From positions 1 through 5,847 of the forward strand of contig JABIUG010000316.1 in NCBI GenBank assembly GCA_018700655.1: a stretch of DNA of 5,847 nucleotides, read 5' to 3'. Position numbers and translations under genes: made by a program. Within the stretch, counting starts at the first letter, position 1. The number at the start of each line of letters is the position of its first letter. The DNA comes from Rhodospirillaceae bacterium. GTDB taxonomy: Bacteria > Pseudomonadota > Alphaproteobacteria > SP197. Of the stretch, positions 4,746-5,847 are shown one piece after another. The notes beneath the pieces are model-generated. The model did no database searches. It was given only the letters and a program-made list of their open reading frames with translations, and was not told the DNA's origin.

Positions 4746-5847
4746 CTAGACCAGGCGCGACTGAGCAATCGCGGCCTCGATGAACGAGGCAAACAGGGGA
4801 TGGGGCGCAAAGGGTTTGGATTTCAGCTCGGGGTGAAACTGAACACCGACAAACCACGGATGATCGGCCAACTCGATGATTTCGGGCAATTCTCCATCGG
4901 GAGAAAGCCCGGCAATCGCCATGCCGTGTTCTTCCAGGATCTTGCGATAGTTGATGTTGACCTCGTAGCGATGGCGATGGCGCTCGCTGATGGTCGACGA
5001 ACCATAGATCGATCCGACACGGCTGCCAGGCACAAGATCGCAATCGAAAGCGCCAAGGCGCATCGTGCCACCCATATCACCATCAGCGGATCGCTTTTCG
5101 AGTGCATTACCACTCGCCCATTCGGTCATCAGGCCGACAATCGAGTCTTCACAGGGGCCAAACTCGGTCGAAGAAGCCCCGGAAATGCCGGCGAGATTGC
5201 GGGCCGCCTCGATGACGGCCATCTGCATACCGAAACAGATGCCGAAATAGGGGATCCGGTGCTGACGGGCGAAGGTCACCGCAGAGATCTTGCCTTCTGC
5301 GCCACGCTCGCCGAAACCGCCGGGAACGAGAATTCCGTGCACCATCTCGAGATGGGTGACGGCGTCCTCGCTCTCGAAAATCTCGGAATCAATCCATTTG
5401 AGGTTGACCCGGACATGGTTTGCGATGCCGCCGTGGGTCAGGGCCTCGGAAAGCGATTTATAGGCATCGGCCAGGCCGGTGTACTTGCCGACAACCGCAA
5501 TCGTGACGTCGCCATCGGGGCTGCGGATACCTTCGACGATCTGCCGCCAGGTACCCAGATTCGGGCCACTGTGATCGGTAATGCCGAAGGCGGCCATAAC
5601 TTCGCGGTCAAGGCCGGCGTCATGGTAGGAAATCGGTACCTGATAAATCGTGTCGACGTCGAGAGCAGGAATGACGGCCGATTGGCGGACATTGCAGAAC
5701 TGCGCGATCTTGCGCAGATCGCTTTCGGGAATTTTGTGCTCGCAACGGCACACCAGAATGTCGGGCTGCAGGCCGATCGAGCGCAATTCCTTGACCGAAT
5801 GTTGTGTCGGCTTGGTTTTCAGCTCACCGGCGGCTTTCAGGTAGGGC
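4746..5847 (-). CDS. pyrG: CTP synthase (5' part outside the window)
   Basis: CTP synthase aminates UTP to CTP, using ATP and ammonia from glutamine; it is the last step of pyrimidine nucleotide synthesis. About 366 codons are visible of roughly 540-545, and the frame stays open to the right edge. The fragment opens in the synthetase domain with PYLKAAGELKTKPTQHSVKE, part of the family's substrate-binding region, followed by ILVCRCEHKI. The glutamine amidotransferase domain begins near 5507 (VTIAVVGKYTGLADAYKS). It contains the oxyanion-hole loop LVPGGFGERG (about 5330), the nucleophile Cys in YFGICFGMQ (codon 5237-5235), RHRYEVN, and the catalytic His and Glu of VQFHPE (codons 4835-4833 and 4829-4827). 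It ends QSRLV at 4746. The active site of the visible domain is intact. The product CTP later activates KDO, which suits the neighbouring kdsA. Identity is certain. Confidence 0.98.
   Translation of the reverse strand, partial: PYLKAAGELKTKPTQHSVKELRSIGLQPDILVCRCEHKIPESDLRKIAQFCNVRQSAVIPALDVDTIYQVPISYHDAGLDREVMAAFGITDHSGPNLGTWRQIVEGIRSPDGDVTIAVVGKYTGLADAYKSLSEALTHGGIANHVRVNLKWIDSEIFESEDAVTHLEMVHGILVPGGFGERGAEGKISAVTFARQHRIPYFGICFGMQMAVIEAARNLAGISGASSTEFGPCEDSIVGLMTEWASGNALEKRSADGDMGGTMRLGAFDCDLVPGSRVGSIYGSSTISERHRHRYEVNINYRKILEEHGMAIAGLSPDGELPEIIELADHPWFVGVQFHPELKSKPFAPHPLFASFIEAAIAQSRLV

Noticed and set aside
4244..4783. Plus-strand open frame opposite kdsA
   Set aside because: Shadow of kdsA; no independent ribosome site or motif.
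4733..4810. Longer kdsA start at 4810
   Set aside because: It would overlap the 3' end of pyrG by 65 bases, adds an Arg-rich non-homologous tail, and ignores the Shine-Dalgarno placed for the ATG at 4732.
5784..5786. TTG at 5786 as a start of pyrG
   Set aside because: The frame continues upstream to the window edge with well-conserved CTP synthase residues (PYLKAAGELKTKPTQ), so this codon is an internal Leu.
1..5847. Possibility of a mobile, defence or otherwise undescribed system
   Set aside because: Every long coding stretch is a recognised core gene in a conserved order. No transposase, integrase, repeat array, tRNA or composition break was seen.

Overview
The window is a stretch of core-metabolism genes from a Gram-negative bacterium, almost certainly an alphaproteobacterium. 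The evidence is the gene order pyrG–kdsA–eno–ftsB–pdhA–pdhB, the two-subunit (mitochondrial-type) pyruvate dehydrogenase E1, and a KDO synthesis gene, which implies lipopolysaccharide. The order is one I know from alphaproteobacterial genomes. Base composition is moderately GC-rich and looks uniform. I cannot name a genus; an unfused E1 beta subunit may help narrow the order.

All six genes lie on the minus strand, so transcription runs from high to low coordinates. From the right edge: pyrG (CTP synthase; 5' third outside the window) ends at 4746. After 13 bases comes kdsA (KDO-8-phosphate synthase, 4732-3890), then 51 bases, then eno (enolase, 3838-2561). A 108-base gap precedes ftsB (septum formation initiator family, 2452-2120), and a 136-base gap precedes pdhA (E1 alpha, 1983-940). 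pdhB (E1 beta) follows 10 bases later and runs off the left edge, missing only its last residues. Nearly all of the window is coding. The two longer gaps hold small inverted repeats and weak promoter-like or attenuator-like signals.

The genes make biochemical sense together. Enolase makes phosphoenolpyruvate, which KdsA condenses with arabinose-5-phosphate. CTP from PyrG is later needed to activate KDO as CMP-KDO. Enolase also feeds pyruvate, and so the pyruvate dehydrogenase encoded downstream. FtsB ties the cluster to cell division. KdsA carries the four metal-ligand residues of the metal-dependent class.

I found no mobile element, CRISPR array, RNA gene, phage or defence gene, and no convincing sign of an undescribed system. 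The points worth a second look are small: a GEG in place of GDG in the PdhA cofactor motif, a PdhB without the N-terminal lipoyl domain seen in many alphaproteobacteria, an inverted repeat around a -35-like element before pdhA, an ftsB start without a Shine-Dalgarno, and an 18-codon plus-strand ORF with a strong one in the same spot.
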